Positions 8,197 through 15,598 of a stretch of 60,167 nucleotides of DNA are shown one piece after another. How positions within the stretch are numbered: position 1 is the first letter of the stretch; each line of letters starts with the position of its first letter. The notes beneath the pieces are model-generated. The model was not told where the DNA came from. It searched no databases and was given only the letters and a program-made list of their open reading frames with translations. The translations under genes were made by a program, and so were the position numbers. This stretch comes from a virus: positions 1 to 60,167 of IMG/VR virus record IMGVR_UViG_3300017989_000015, one strand, 5' to 3'.

Positions 8197-8829
8197 TTAC
8201 AAAATGGGCTTATCCTTGACCAGATAGATCGTTGGTAGGCTAACGATGGTTACGACAGCCTTCCAGAGGATTTGTCCTGCCACGATACTCATGGCCGCCA
8301 AGAAAGGTATGGGTTCTCCTCCTAGGATCGGAGGGAGCAGAACAAATGCCAGAACCCCGAATAGAAACGAATCAAGCGGTAGACTGATCGCGTTTGATAA
8401 CAGTACGGCGACCCATTGCGGCCCTCGATCCTTGAACACATGGTAGACCTCAGTGTCTACCAATTGGCTAATCACCTCAGAGATGATGCTTCCTGCCGTG
8501 ACTGCCGGGACGATCGCGAAGACCTGTCCCCATTGCTCCCCGAGGGCAAAGAAAGGAGGGAAAGGCATATTCGCTACCCATGCCAGATAGCCTGCTTGGA
8601 CCACATTGAAAATACCGCACATGATGATCACTGCGCGCGCCCATTCTTTCCCCAGTCTCTTGTGAAGCAAGTCTCGTAGCGTGAAAGTCAGGGCAAAGAC
8701 GAAGGTGCCCGCAGGGAAGGTGATCCCTCGGTAGAACACGAGCTTCGTCGCTCCGATGTCTGCAATAGCCTGACAGATCACATAGCCCCCCACTAGGACT
8801 ATGATGGTCCAGATAGTCGCTTTCTTCAT
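8197..8829 (-). CDS. yhhQ: YhhQ-family 7-cyano-7-deazaguanine (preQ0) transporter
   Basis: 210 residues with five to six hydrophobic helices. It has features of the YhhQ/VUT (DUF165) family: an early IADIGATKLVFYRG stretch, FTLRDLLHKRLG, and the SQLVDTEVYHV and NAISLPLDSFLFG motifs. Family members import preQ0, the shared precursor of queuosine and of 7-deazaguanine DNA bases. The gene overlaps the QueF-like gene by 4 nt, and DpdA is two genes upstream, so it probably feeds phage DNA modification. Phage-encoded members with this role have been reported. Confidence 0.88.
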   Translation of the reverse strand: MKKATIWTIIVLVGGYVICQAIADIGATKLVFYRGITFPAGTFVFALTFTLRDLLHKRLGKEWARAVIIMCGIFNVVQAGYLAWVANMPFPPFFALGEQWGQVFAIVPAVTAGSIISEVISQLVDTEVYHVFKDRGPQWVAVLLSNAISLPLDSFLFGVLAFVLLPPILGGEPIPFLAAMSIVAGQILWKAVVTIVSLPTIYLVKDKPIL

Positions 8830-9161
8830 GTCATACCTCTTTCGATAGTTGCGCTCACCGGCGCATGTACGGTTGTCCGTGCCCGTGCAGTCACGCGCAA
8901 CGGAATGTCACCAAGCGCCTTCGACAACACATCGAAAACGCGACGGGCCATATCTTCTACGGTCATGGCTTCGGTAGCTAGCCCGTTGAGCCAATCCTCG
9001 AAAGACTCGAACTCTAACAGCGTGTCCCCTGGTCGGTAGGTAATATCTAGGACTCCCCAGAAGGGCCGTTTTCCTATAGAGCAGAGTGTCGAGAACGGCG
9101 GCGTATACTCGATCAAATCTACGCAACTATCGTTGGCGATCGTCTTTATATTGTCTGACAT
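8826..9161 (-). CDS. Short QueF-like protein (T-fold)
   Basis: 111 residues from MSDNIKTIAN. FSTLCSIGKRPFWGVLDI aligns with the QueF segment that contains the catalytic Cys (TSLCPxTGQPDF). The Glu of the substrate site is kept in LEFESFEDWL, but the lysines of the NADPH-binding QueF motif are replaced, and the usual catalytic Asp appears to be Phe. Its size matches QueF-L proteins that make archaeosine-type bases without NADPH. It may convert preQ0 or preQ0-DNA to another 7-deazaguanine; the chemistry is uncertain. It overlaps its neighbours on both sides. Confidence 0.75.
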   Translation of the reverse strand: MSDNIKTIANDSCVDLIEYTPPFSTLCSIGKRPFWGVLDITYRPGDTLLEFESFEDWLNGLATEAMTVEDMARRVFDVLSKALGDIPLRVTARARTTVHAPVSATIERGMT

Positions 9162-9961
9162 ATGAATCCTATCTCCTTTGCTGACTTTGGAAATAATGGG
9201 CTGAGCATAGGCCCTAGCCACTTGGAGGGAATGAAGGTCGAGCATCGTTCGTATAATGTGTCCAGGCCGACCTTTTCTAGCTCTTCGCGCAAAACCTTCG
9301 CGTTATGCAAAAGCCCGTATTCGGCCTTGATCTCGAATCCCGCCTCAGTGAGTCCGGTAACCAATTCGCTGCGCTTCCATTCGTAGACGTGGGCAGCATA
9401 CTGGGTATCATAACCGTCTTGGCCTTCGGGCGTATTGGGGCAAGTAAGGTATAACATAGCCCCGTCCTTGCTAACCGCACGACATTCTCTCAGAGAGGCC
9501 ATGCCCAGATCACGGTGCATATGCTCGATGGAACTGGTATAGACAAGGAGGTCAAATCGTTGGGGGAGCAGACTAACAGCCATCTGTGCTACGTTTGACT
9601 CTATGAATCTCACCGGGAATGGGTAGTAATCATCCTTTATGGGCTTGCCATCCGTCACTCGCTTCTCTAGGAACTTGGCGTTCTTTGGCGCAATGTCTAC
9701 GCCCGTATAACTCCCCAAGTCTTTTCGTTGGTAGCGCAAGAGAGGGAGCAAGAGGCCGCGCCCACAGCAGACATCGAGCAAAGCCGTGCCCTTCTTGGCC
9801 CAACGGATAATCTGCTCATGCTGTATATAATTCATCACATCGAGGGCTGAGAAGAAGCCGTCCCCGAATTGGCGATAGAAGTTGCGCATCTGGTAAGTCG
9901 TTGCCAATATCTCGCGCACGTCCATTCCTGGCTCTACTTTATAGACAATCTTTTTACTCAC
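9146..9961 (-). CDS. Class I SAM-dependent methyltransferase in the deazaguanine cassette
   Basis: 271 residues, GTG start. Motif I is LLDVCCGRG near residue 60, followed by an acidic residue in YTGVDIAP, then SSIEHM and LYLTCPN, typical of Methyltransf_11-like enzymes. It has no DNA-methylase DPPY/NPPY motif, so a small molecule or modified base is more likely than adenine or cytosine. It lies between dpdA and the QueF-like gene with overlaps. Methylation of a preQ1-type base is one possibility (inference). Confidence 0.8.
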   Translation of the reverse strand: MSKKIVYKVEPGMDVREILATTYQMRNFYRQFGDGFFSALDVMNYIQHEQIIRWAKKGTALLDVCCGRGLLLPLLRYQRKDLGSYTGVDIAPKNAKFLEKRVTDGKPIKDDYYPFPVRFIESNVAQMAVSLLPQRFDLLVYTSSIEHMHRDLGMASLRECRAVSKDGAMLYLTCPNTPEGQDGYDTQYAAHVYEWKRSELVTGLTEAGFEIKAEYGLLHNAKVLREELEKVGLDTLYERCSTFIPSKWLGPMLSPLFPKSAKEIGFICQTI

Positions 9962-11051
9962 CTTGTAACTCTCCTATCGCCAAGGCTACATTGGGAGGCT
10001 TGTCAGTGGTATCTACGAGGAATAACTTCATTCCTCTATCCGCATCACTCCAATTGATCCCGTTTGAGGTGTCGGCTAAATGCAGGCGTGGTCCCACGCC
10101 TGCCTGTGCCAGGGCCGCGACGCTCATATTACCTCCACGAGAACTTCCTGTACCATCTCCATCCGCCCCCGTGACTAGATGAGCCTTCAATCCCGAAGGC
10201 TCATCTTCGCGTCCTGGAATCCTTACCTCGCCATGTCGTTTTCTCAACCATCGTTCTGCTAGCATATAAGATAATGCCGAGATTGCGCAGATCTTCGCCC
10301 TTTCGTTGCGTTCTCGGTCTATGAAATCCATTGGTTCGAATCCTAACGATCGAATGAGGGCCGAATGCTTTACTCCACTTTTGACGTCCCCCAGCCCTAC
10401 CTGTACAAATCGCCCTCGCTTCTCATCGAATAAGGGCACCCTCCCGTATCGAAATCCTGAGCCCCAAGAGGACGAGTCTACCGAGTACCAGGGAAAGCTC
10501 TTCATCACGTTCCAGGAGGTAAGCCCAAAGCCATGAAACACGCTCTCTCCCTTGGCAATCTGATAGCACTTGGTGATCCAAGCCATGATCTCATCACGTC
10601 GGGCCTGCATCCCTGCAACGCCCAAAGCAATATAGGGATACCGTTCTATATAATGCTCCAACCATAACCATTCTTCGAGAACATGAAAGCAGGGCAAGGG
10701 CGTCGTGCCCATATCTTCCATGATTTGCTGGTTTCGCCAGGTTGCTTCTGCGTCTTTGATGACGTCCAGATTCGCATAGCTCGAGAATAAGTGCTTCCAT
10801 CGCTTGATCCATTCTACATACTTGGGAATTGTTATCGTGACGCCTTGTGTCATAGCAGAGAAAGCCCCCGAATCAGCGAATACGTCTGGATAGGGCTCTG
10901 TAAAATACTTGGCGAATAATTGGTCCAGATCGGTGTCCTTGTAGTACCAGTAAGATAGCAAGATACGAAGGCGTAGTCCATTTCGTACAGCACCACGGCT
11001 TGCCCAGCCGTGGTGCTGTGGATCGCTATCTGCCAAATGGATCTTGGCCAT
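9954..11051 (-). CDS. dpdA: DpdA-like DNA 7-deazaguanine transglycosylase
   Basis: 365 residues from MAKIHLAD. The fold is tRNA-guanine transglycosylase-like: FADSGAFSAM near residue 60, LGVAGMQ near 145, FHGFGLT near 174 and YSVDSSSW near 190, the last containing a candidate catalytic Asp. Phage DpdA proteins exchange guanine in DNA for a 7-deazaguanine. About 90 C-terminal residues are Gly/Ser-rich and unlike the catalytic domain. The frame is open further up to an ATG at 11231 with a good ribosome site, but MAKIHLAD is the expected family start. Two strong palindromes lie in the C-terminal part and one near the start. Confidence 0.8.
   Translation of the reverse strand: MAKIHLADSDPQHHGWASRGAVRNGLRLRILLSYWYYKDTDLDQLFAKYFTEPYPDVFADSGAFSAMTQGVTITIPKYVEWIKRWKHLFSSYANLDVIKDAEATWRNQQIMEDMGTTPLPCFHVLEEWLWLEHYIERYPYIALGVAGMQARRDEIMAWITKCYQIAKGESVFHGFGLTSWNVMKSFPWYSVDSSSWGSGFRYGRVPLFDEKRGRFVQVGLGDVKSGVKHSALIRSLGFEPMDFIDRERNERAKICAISALSYMLAERWLRKRHGEVRIPGREDEPSGLKAHLVTGADGDGTGSSRGGNMSVAALAQAGVGPRLHLADTSNGINWSDADRGMKLFLVDTTDKPPNVALAIGELQGE
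10082..10103. repeat. Perfect palindrome inside dpdA (22 bp)
   Basis: GCAGGCGTGG and CCACGCCTGC are perfect inverse complements separated by two bases, in the Gly/Ser-rich C-terminal extension. No U tract follows on either strand. Confidence 0.85.
10177..10206. repeat. 12-bp perfect inverted repeat inside dpdA
   Basis: AGATGAGCCTTC and GAAGGCTCATCT pair perfectly around a 6-nt loop. It lies about 75 bp from the previous palindrome, in the non-catalytic C-terminal extension. Confidence 0.85.
10987..11019. repeat. 14-bp perfect inverted repeat at the 5' end of dpdA
   Basis: ACAGCACCACGGCT and AGCCGTGGTGCTGT pair perfectly around TGCCC. It lies within codons 11-21, so in mRNA it would form a very stable hairpin shortly after the start codon and could slow early translation. 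Confidence 0.9.
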
Positions 11052-11073
11052 TTTTTCAAATCCTTCCCATTGC

Positions 11074-11100
11074 TGAGTCCCGCTTACGAAGCGAGACTCA
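11074..11100. repeat. Imperfect palindrome just upstream of the dpdA start
   Basis: TGAGTC-x-CGCTT pairs with AAGCG-x-GACTCA around ACG: 11 bp with one mismatch. It lies between the ParB-like stop and the chosen dpdA start. With the three palindromes inside dpdA this makes four in about 1 kb. The interval 11052-11199 otherwise holds a run of nine C on the plus strand and no separate gene. Confidence 0.8.
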
Positions 11101-11199
11101 GGATTCTTGCTCTCCCCGTGCCCTTCGGGCCAGCTTGCCAAATATATCCCCGCGTGAGCCCTTAGCGAATTCACTAGTCGCCCTGCCCCCCCCCAGGCC

Positions 11200-11829
11200 T
11201 CAGGATAGCCCAGTGTCAAATAGAGAAACATCGACCGCCTCCAGAAGCGTCTGTACCTTGGCCGCCCCGTCCACGCCCGGCGCCTTCTCCATAAGAGAAT
11301 AGAAATAATCCAAGGTGTCCGGAGAGACCTGGATGCGGATAAAGGGCCAGAAGTCGCGCTCCTGGGGCTCTCCATACTGTGTTGCTAGATCATCCAAGTC
11401 AGGCGCCGCGGAAGCGGCCTTATCCAAGATGCCCAATAGTTCCTCCTCATAGAACATTCCAGAAAGATCAAGCTTTGCATCGAGGTCGGCTACAATCTGC
11501 TGGGCATCCCAGGAAGCCAGCTCCGCCGTGCGATTGTCGAAGTAACTCAATATCTGTTTCTGTTCATCGGTCAGGCCCGTCCGCCGTACTGCGATGATCT
11601 CATCCCCGTCTGCCTCGATCACGCGCACCTTCTCGATCCCTGCCTCAGCCGCCGCGTCTATAACGCCATTCCCAGCTAGGATGACGTCGTTCTCATCAAT
11701 AACGATTGACCTGGCTGCACCCACTTTGCGTAGTGAGTCCGAGATCATACCGATATTTCTGGGGCTGTGAATTCGTGGGTTCGTTGGATCCGGCTTGAGA
11801 TCACCGATATGGTCTACTTGTTTTGGCAT
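11200..11829 (-). CDS. ParB-like nuclease-domain protein
   Basis: 209 residues. The N-terminus has ParB/sulfiredoxin-fold signatures: LKPDPTNPRIHSPRNIGMI, then IVIDENDVILAGNGVIDAA. A linker (LTDEQKQILSYFDNRTAEL) is typical of phage ParB-like proteins that associate with DNA methylases or modification genes. It directly follows a promoter with a 20-nt leader and a GGAGGG site, so it is the first gene of the deazaguanine-terminase operon. Its role is unknown; DpdB of bacterial 7-deazaguanine clusters is also ParB-related. Confidence 0.82.
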   Translation of the reverse strand: MPKQVDHIGDLKPDPTNPRIHSPRNIGMISDSLRKVGAARSIVIDENDVILAGNGVIDAAAEAGIEKVRVIEADGDEIIAVRRTGLTDEQKQILSYFDNRTAELASWDAQQIVADLDAKLDLSGMFYEEELLGILDKAASAAPDLDDLATQYGEPQERDFWPFIRIQVSPDTLDYFYSLMEKAPGVDGAAKVQTLLEAVDVSLFDTGLS

Positions 11830-11844
11830 AATCCCTCCTGACTC

Positions 11845-11873
11845 ATTATAGCATATTCTGGGCTATATGTCTT
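11845..11873 (-). promoter_or_regulatory. Sigma70-like promoter, deazaguanine cassette
   Basis: Minus-strand AAGACA (11868-11873), 17-nt spacer, TATAAT (11845-11850). The -35 is the weakest of the set. It overlaps the end of the HNH gene and starts transcription just before the ParB-like gene. Confidence 0.75.
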
Positions 11874-12141
11874 GGTTCATAATGACGCCTTCCCATAATT
11901 CACCTTGATAAACATAGCCGTAGCGACTCCGCAGGATGTCTATATGGCGCTCTCTGGCTGCTCGATTGTGCGCCTCTCTGTGACAGGCGGTACAGAGCGT
12001 GACAAGATTCTCGATGCACCAGGCTCCGCGATGCCCTCGACCTACTATGTGATGAACCTCCTGCGAATAAGCCCCACAGTCAATACAGCAGTTATCATCC
12101 CTCTCCAGGGCTGCCAGTCTCAGCCGGGTCTGTCTCCTCAT
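11863..12141 (-). CDS. HNH endonuclease
   Basis: 92 residues. CIDCGAYSQEVHHIVGRG provides the first CxxC pair and the HH of the HNH motif, and ENLVTLCTACHREAHN gives the Asn, the second CxxC and the last His. All canonical residues are present. Small free-standing HNH proteins in phages may act in packaging or as homing nucleases. It is not beside the terminase genes, which argues slightly for homing or host-DNA attack. It overlaps the upstream gene by 47 nt. Confidence 0.88.
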   Translation of the reverse strand: MRRQTRLRLAALERDDNCCIDCGAYSQEVHHIVGRGHRGAWCIENLVTLCTACHREAHNRAARERHIDILRSRYGYVYQGELWEGVIMNQDI

Positions 12142-12319
12142 CTCGTGCCTCCATATACTCTACCGCTCGACGCCGCGGGCAGTCCACAACCTGCGCTCCG
12201 CTCTGATCTCGTTCCCAATGCTCACAATCAGAGCACCACCCGTCGCAAGTTAGCGCCAGCGCCAGGTCCGCCACGATCCGCTCGGCGGTGGTCAATTTGT
12301 CAGTAATCGGAATAGTCAT
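12095..12319 (-). CDS. Small cysteine-rich protein
   Basis: 74 residues from MTIPITDKL. CDGWCSDCEHW plus a later Cys (VVDCPRR) could bind zinc. The ribosome site is weak; the gene overlaps the upstream and HNH genes. No family recognised. Confidence 0.6.
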   Translation of the reverse strand: MTIPITDKLTTAERIVADLALALTCDGWCSDCEHWERDQSGAQVVDCPRRRAVEYMEARDEETDPAETGSPGEG

Positions 12320-12437
12320 AGTCCGCATCCGTCTGGTCATAATCTACAAGGTCCTCAAGCGTCGCCCCGGCAAAAAGGTTGAAAATGCCCACAAGGGCAG
12401 AGACCAAAGAGGCCAATGCGCCAATCAGCGCGAACAT
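12300..12437 (-). CDS. Small single-pass membrane protein
   Basis: 45 residues from MFALIGALASLVSALVG, behind a GGGGGCG site. It has one hydrophobic helix and an acidic, Tyr/Asp-rich tail (DYDQTDADYDYSDY). Function unknown; its form suits a membrane-acting accessory protein. Confidence 0.6.
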   Translation of the reverse strand: MFALIGALASLVSALVGIFNLFAGATLEDLVDYDQTDADYDYSDY

Positions 12438-12438
12438 A

Positions 12439-12786
12439 TCACGCCCCCTTCGGCTTGATCGACATACCCAATGCCAACTCAGATCGCACAACCAGCCGAT
12501 CAAGATCATCCCCTACCGGCTCGCCAGTGACAATGTGGCCAATGGCAAGGCTCAGCAGCGGCTCTATCTCTGACAGGCGGCTACTCAGCTCCTCTATCTC
12601 GGCGTCATAGGCGCGAGCATTCCAGCCGTCCGCTGCCGCCTCCTTTGATCGCCATGGCATCGTTATTACTGGACACTCACTGCAAGCTACTCGCCATCCC
12701 GTCGTGACCTGGCCTGGTTCCCAGGCCGAGTAGTACGCCTTCTTCCCACAAAACGGACATTCTCTCAGCTCTTCTAGCGCATTCAT
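12439..12786 (-). CDS. Lar-like zinc-ribbon protein
   Basis: 115 residues. The N-terminus, RECPFCGKKAYYSAW, then VACSECPV and GWNARAYD, matches the restriction-alleviation Lar pattern (CPFCG...C..C...WN.R). Lar proteins modulate type I restriction, which would fit a genome with other anti-restriction genes; many phage relatives are untested. The C-terminal half is a leucine-rich helix. ATGA overlap with the next gene upstream. Confidence 0.7.
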   Translation of the reverse strand: MNALEELRECPFCGKKAYYSAWEPGQVTTGWRVACSECPVITMPWRSKEAAADGWNARAYDAEIEELSSRLSEIEPLLSLAIGHIVTGEPVGDDLDRLVVRSELALGMSIKPKGA

Positions 12787-12983
12787 ATGGCCCTCCCTAG
12801 CATACTACCCACATATCCAATGGCCACCAATACAAAGGGCAGAATCGTCATCACACATCCACCACCGTTGGCCTCATATTCGGCCCTGCGCAATTCCGCA
12901 TAATAATTGTCCCACTCTTTCTGACCCTGCTCGGCTTCCTCATTGGAAACCGGCGTTGGTATGCTCACCGTTCTATCGCCCAT
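12783..12983 (-). CDS. Small C-tail membrane protein
   Basis: 66 residues from MGDRTVSIP with an AGGGAGG ribosome site. It has a charged helical N-terminal part and a C-terminal hydrophobic segment (ILPFVLVAIGYVGSMLG). It overlaps the Lar-like gene by 4 nt. Unknown function. Confidence 0.65.
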   Translation of the reverse strand: MGDRTVSIPTPVSNEEAEQGQKEWDNYYAELRRAEYEANGGGCVMTILPFVLVAIGYVGSMLGRAI

Positions 12984-13222
12984 GTTTCCTCCCTCTTGGG
13001 AATGGGCCGGGCTTTGTACGTTGCTCGCCACCCGGCCCACCGTGTGCCCCGCTGTCTCTGTTATCGGTCTCGATCTCCGGGCTCTGGGCTCCGAGCCCAA
13101 GCCATCCTTTTCGCCCTAGTCGCCGTGGCGGTCGAGCGCACCGTGCGCTCTGCTGCCCCCCACAAAAGCCGCTGGCCAGAGTCGCACTGGCCTAAACTGT
13201 GAGCGGCTATCTCTGCCATTCC
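12984..13222. other. 239-bp interval with short inverted repeats; possible 52-codon frame
   Basis: This is rich in short inverted repeats, for example GGGCTC/GAGCCC and GCGCACCGTGCGC. A 52-codon minus-strand frame starts at 13219, but its ribosome site is poor and its composition (Ala/Arg-rich) is unconvincing. I see no promoter. Confidence 0.4.
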
Positions 13223-13366
13223 CTATGGCCATACGATGCGGCGCCTCACCTTCCCGCACTTGACGCATTCCTGATTAGCGACCCACGAGCCCAACGGCTT
13301 GACGAATTGGCACACGCGATCTTCCCAGCGATGCCGACAGAACACTTGCCGCAACCAAATACTCAT
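13223..13366 (-). CDS. 47-residue mini zinc-ribbon protein (paralogue of 25360-25500)
   Basis: It begins MSIWLRQVFCRHRW and ends ECVKCGKVRRRIVWP. The Cys-His at the N-terminus and CxxCGK near the C-terminus would form one zinc site. The start overlaps the upstream stop (ATGA) and has a GAGGAG site. A 46-residue protein at 25360-25500 shares the same pattern, LRxxFCRHxW ... CxxCGKVRR, so the two are probable paralogues. Function unknown. Confidence 0.7.
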   Translation of the reverse strand: MSIWLRQVFCRHRWEDRVCQFVKPLGSWVANQECVKCGKVRRRIVWP

Positions 13367-13611
13367 CTAATCTCCTCCATGTCCGCCAAGCAGCGGCTCA
13401 CCACCTCTTCCAATGTATTCCCAAACCATGTCATGCTCTGACTCTGGTTGATCATCTCGATCTCAAATCCGGGCTTTACGCAACCTATCACCATCAGCAC
13501 AGCGTCTACTTTTCCCATTCCTGTCGGTCCAAACAATACCCGAGAAAGGCTCTCTGAGTAACGTATCTTCTTGCCCACCAGGGCGAATATCTGATCTAGC
13601 TCTGTGTTCAT
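13363..13611 (-). CDS. Small hypothetical protein
   Basis: 82 residues, no recognised domain, though RVLFGPTGMGKVDAVL is glycine-rich. It is not a Walker A match (GPTGMGKV lacks the final S/T). It overlaps genes on both sides. Unknown function. Confidence 0.65.
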   Translation of the reverse strand: MNTELDQIFALVGKKIRYSESLSRVLFGPTGMGKVDAVLMVIGCVKPGFEIEMINQSQSMTWFGNTLEEVVSRCLADMEEIR

Positions 13612-14318
13612 TTCTCGCTCCTCGCTTGGCTTGCCGCCAAGCGCTTGGCTTGCGCCTCAGCCACCATCTTTTGGTACGGCGTCCGCGTACCGGTGGCCAC
13701 TGGGCCAGCCTCTGTCGTCGTTACGACATACGGCCTACCAGGTATTTGCCGAACATTGTCATGGCCAGCAGATTTACGCCACGCCTCCCGCGTCGGCGTC
13801 ACGCAGCCGTCGCGCGTTAGCGCGCGATTCAATGAGTGGGAATTGCCATAGTAGAACGACGTGATGGGCGATCCGTCCGGGCCCATCACGGAAAACGCGT
13901 TGTTCACGTCGTTCCACCGGCGAATGCGCCCGTCGGCGCATCGGGCCTCGTGTACGTGCGGGTCACTGGTGGATGCCGTATCCGCCCAAGCCCCCACCGC
14001 ATCCTGGCCGTGCTTGACTACAGCGTGACTGTCTGGGCTCAATGTCTCGGGGCGTTGTACCACGGCGGTCGCTTGAGTTGCCATTCGCAAGCGGGCGCGC
14101 GCGTTCATCTGAGCGTATGGGCTTGTGAGTCCCTTCGCCGCGAGTAGGCCCGTGCCGATTGTCGTGATTGCGCCACCCCCACCACTGCCACCAGCAGGCC
14201 CTTGCCACTCCATGGTGGCCACACCCTGCGCGTGACTGGCGGGAGCTAGTATTAACAGGAGAAACACCACCAAGATCATCGCTCCAATTGTTAGTACGCC
14301 CCAAATGATCCTACTCAT
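13608..14318 (-). CDS. Exported or membrane-anchored protein
   Basis: 236 residues. The N-terminus is a long hydrophobic segment ending ILAPASHAQG, compatible with a signal peptide cleaved after AHA-type residues or a membrane anchor. Then come a Gly-rich stretch and a soluble domain with two cysteines (ARCADG, RDGCVT) that could pair outside the membrane. No family recognised. An envelope role such as superinfection exclusion is possible (inference). Confidence 0.65.
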   Translation of the reverse strand: MSRIIWGVLTIGAMILVVFLLLILAPASHAQGVATMEWQGPAGGSGGGGAITTIGTGLLAAKGLTSPYAQMNARARLRMATQATAVVQRPETLSPDSHAVVKHGQDAVGAWADTASTSDPHVHEARCADGRIRRWNDVNNAFSVMGPDGSPITSFYYGNSHSLNRALTRDGCVTPTREAWRKSAGHDNVRQIPGRPYVVTTTEAGPVATGTRTPYQKMVAEAQAKRLAASQARSEK

Positions 14319-15207
14319 TTTGCTCCTCCTCTGTTAGATAATCGAACAGCCGCTTCAACTGCCATGCCTTTGCCGCGTCCCATGCCGCGTCCCTTGCCGC
14401 GTCCCTTGCCGCGTCCCTTGCCGCGTCCCTTGCCGCGTCCCATGCCGCGTCCCTTGCCGCGGCCCTTGCCACGCCCCTTGCCGCGGCCCTTGCCGCGTCC
14501 CTTGCCGCGTCCCTTGCCGCGGCCCATTCCACGGCCCTTGCCGCGTCCCTTGCCGCGGCCCTTGCGGCGTCCCATGCCGCGTCCCTTGCCGCGGCCCTTG
14601 CCGCGGCCCTTGCCGCGTCCCTTGCCGCGTCCCTTGCCGCGTCCCTTGCCGCGGCCCTTGCGGCGTCCCATACGGCGGCAAGCTCTTCTTGTGTCGCATG
14701 TCCATTGGCGTAGCGCCGCGCTACCTCTATTGCTTTCCGTGGCCGGGCATCATCTGGATATGCCCGCTCGAATATCGGTAACACACGCTCGGCACAGTCT
14801 GAGGCGAATAGCCGCCACTTGCGCGCGGACATGCCACCGACCTTGCGCGGCAACCGGCCTTGATGCCCGTTTACTTTGTCACCGTACTCTTCTACGTCGC
14901 CCTTAAACTCGAGCTCATAGAGAACCCCCTCCTCACAGCAGTACGCCAGGAGGGACTCAATTTCTTCAAGGCTGCCGTGATACCCTTTTTCGCACTCGAC
15001 TAAATCATCGACGGAGTCAGTCCACTCGCCAGGTTCGTACTCTACCCAGCCGCCGTCGCCGTCGCAGCGATCACACCAGGCGCTGTCCTCTGTTCCTCCC
15101 TGCCCGTGGCAAAGCGGGCACTCCACCCATCGCTCTGTCGGCAAAGGCCATGCGAACTTTGCGTACGGCGACTTCCCGTCTGGCGATAACCATTTATAGT
15201 ACGTCAC
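14311..15207 (-). CDS. Zinc-finger protein with long AARD/AAWD repeat domain
   Basis: 298 residues. The first part carries ECPLCHGQGGTEDSAW and CDRCDGDGGW, a DnaJ-type CxxCxGxG zinc region. Residues about 180-280 are almost entirely AARDAAR/AAWDAAR units, predicted as one long alanine-rich amphipathic helix. Similar tails occur in uncharacterised phage and bacterial proteins, some annotated as putative immunity proteins. The repeat is coded by GC-rich 12-nt units. It overlaps neighbours at both ends. Confidence 0.75.
   Translation of the reverse strand: MTYYKWLSPDGKSPYAKFAWPLPTERWVECPLCHGQGGTEDSAWCDRCDGDGGWVEYEPGEWTDSVDDLVECEKGYHGSLEEIESLLAYCCEEGVLYELEFKGDVEEYGDKVNGHQGRLPRKVGGMSARKWRLFASDCAERVLPIFERAYPDDARPRKAIEVARRYANGHATQEELAAVWDAARAAARDAARDAARDAARAAARAAARDAAWDAARAAARDAARAVEWAAARDAARDAARAAARGVARAAARDAAWDAARDAARDAARDAARDAAWDAAKAWQLKRLFDYLTEEEQNE
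14372..14670. repeat. About 300 bp of imperfect 12-nt repeats
   Basis: Near-perfect 12-nt units, one per Ala-Ala-Arg-Asp, with variants changing Asp to Ala or Arg to Trp. The array leaves all frames on both strands open, explaining long spurious frames here. Such tracts expand and contract readily. Confidence 0.9.
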
Positions 15208-15578
15208 CTCGTGGCCTCCTCTTCAGCGATCCACTGATTGCAAAGAATCAACGCCATCTCCAGCCGCCCGCGCATATATTTCGCGAGCGACAGGTCATAC
15301 TGATGAGCTCCTGTCCAGGAGCCCAGGACATCGTCAAAGAGATAGCCGTCTATCTCCTTGACCGCATCGGAGGCATCCGCGTCGGCAGACATGCGCTGCT
15401 GCAAACGTAACCAGCGATGTATCCCCTCTGTCGCCTTTGTGTTTGACAAATAATTCCTTGCGCTTCCATCGATCCCATGAATGACGAGATTTAACGGACA
15501 ATCTTTTTGCCGTATCTCTGTGACCAAAAGCACATTATCAGTATTCAGCCATTCATGATCTGAAATCTTGACTAGCAT
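15204..15578 (-). CDS. Hypothetical protein, paralogue of the next gene upstream
   Basis: 124 residues. It opens with a small beta region (NTDNVLLVTEI, LNLVIHGIDGSARNYL) then HRWLRLQQRM, which is mirrored in the 166-residue upstream neighbour (RRWLLLQQRL), so they look like diverged copies. Good GGGGGAA site. Unknown function. Confidence 0.65.
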   Translation of the reverse strand: MLVKISDHEWLNTDNVLLVTEIRQKDCPLNLVIHGIDGSARNYLSNTKATEGIHRWLRLQQRMSADADASDAVKEIDGYLFDDVLGSWTGAHQYDLSLAKYMRGRLEMALILCNQWIAEEEATR

Positions 15579-15598
15579 CGCGTTCCCCCTTTGTTCTG

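Noticed and set aside
10331-10345. GGTTCGAATCC, a tRNA T-loop-like sequence
   Set aside because: No acceptor, D or anticodon arm around it on either strand; it encodes the FEPM part of DpdA.
14364-14906. Long plus-strand frame encoding LPRP repeats
   Set aside because: It is a shadow of the AARD repeat gene; the 12-nt units leave every frame open on both strands and there is no ribosome site.
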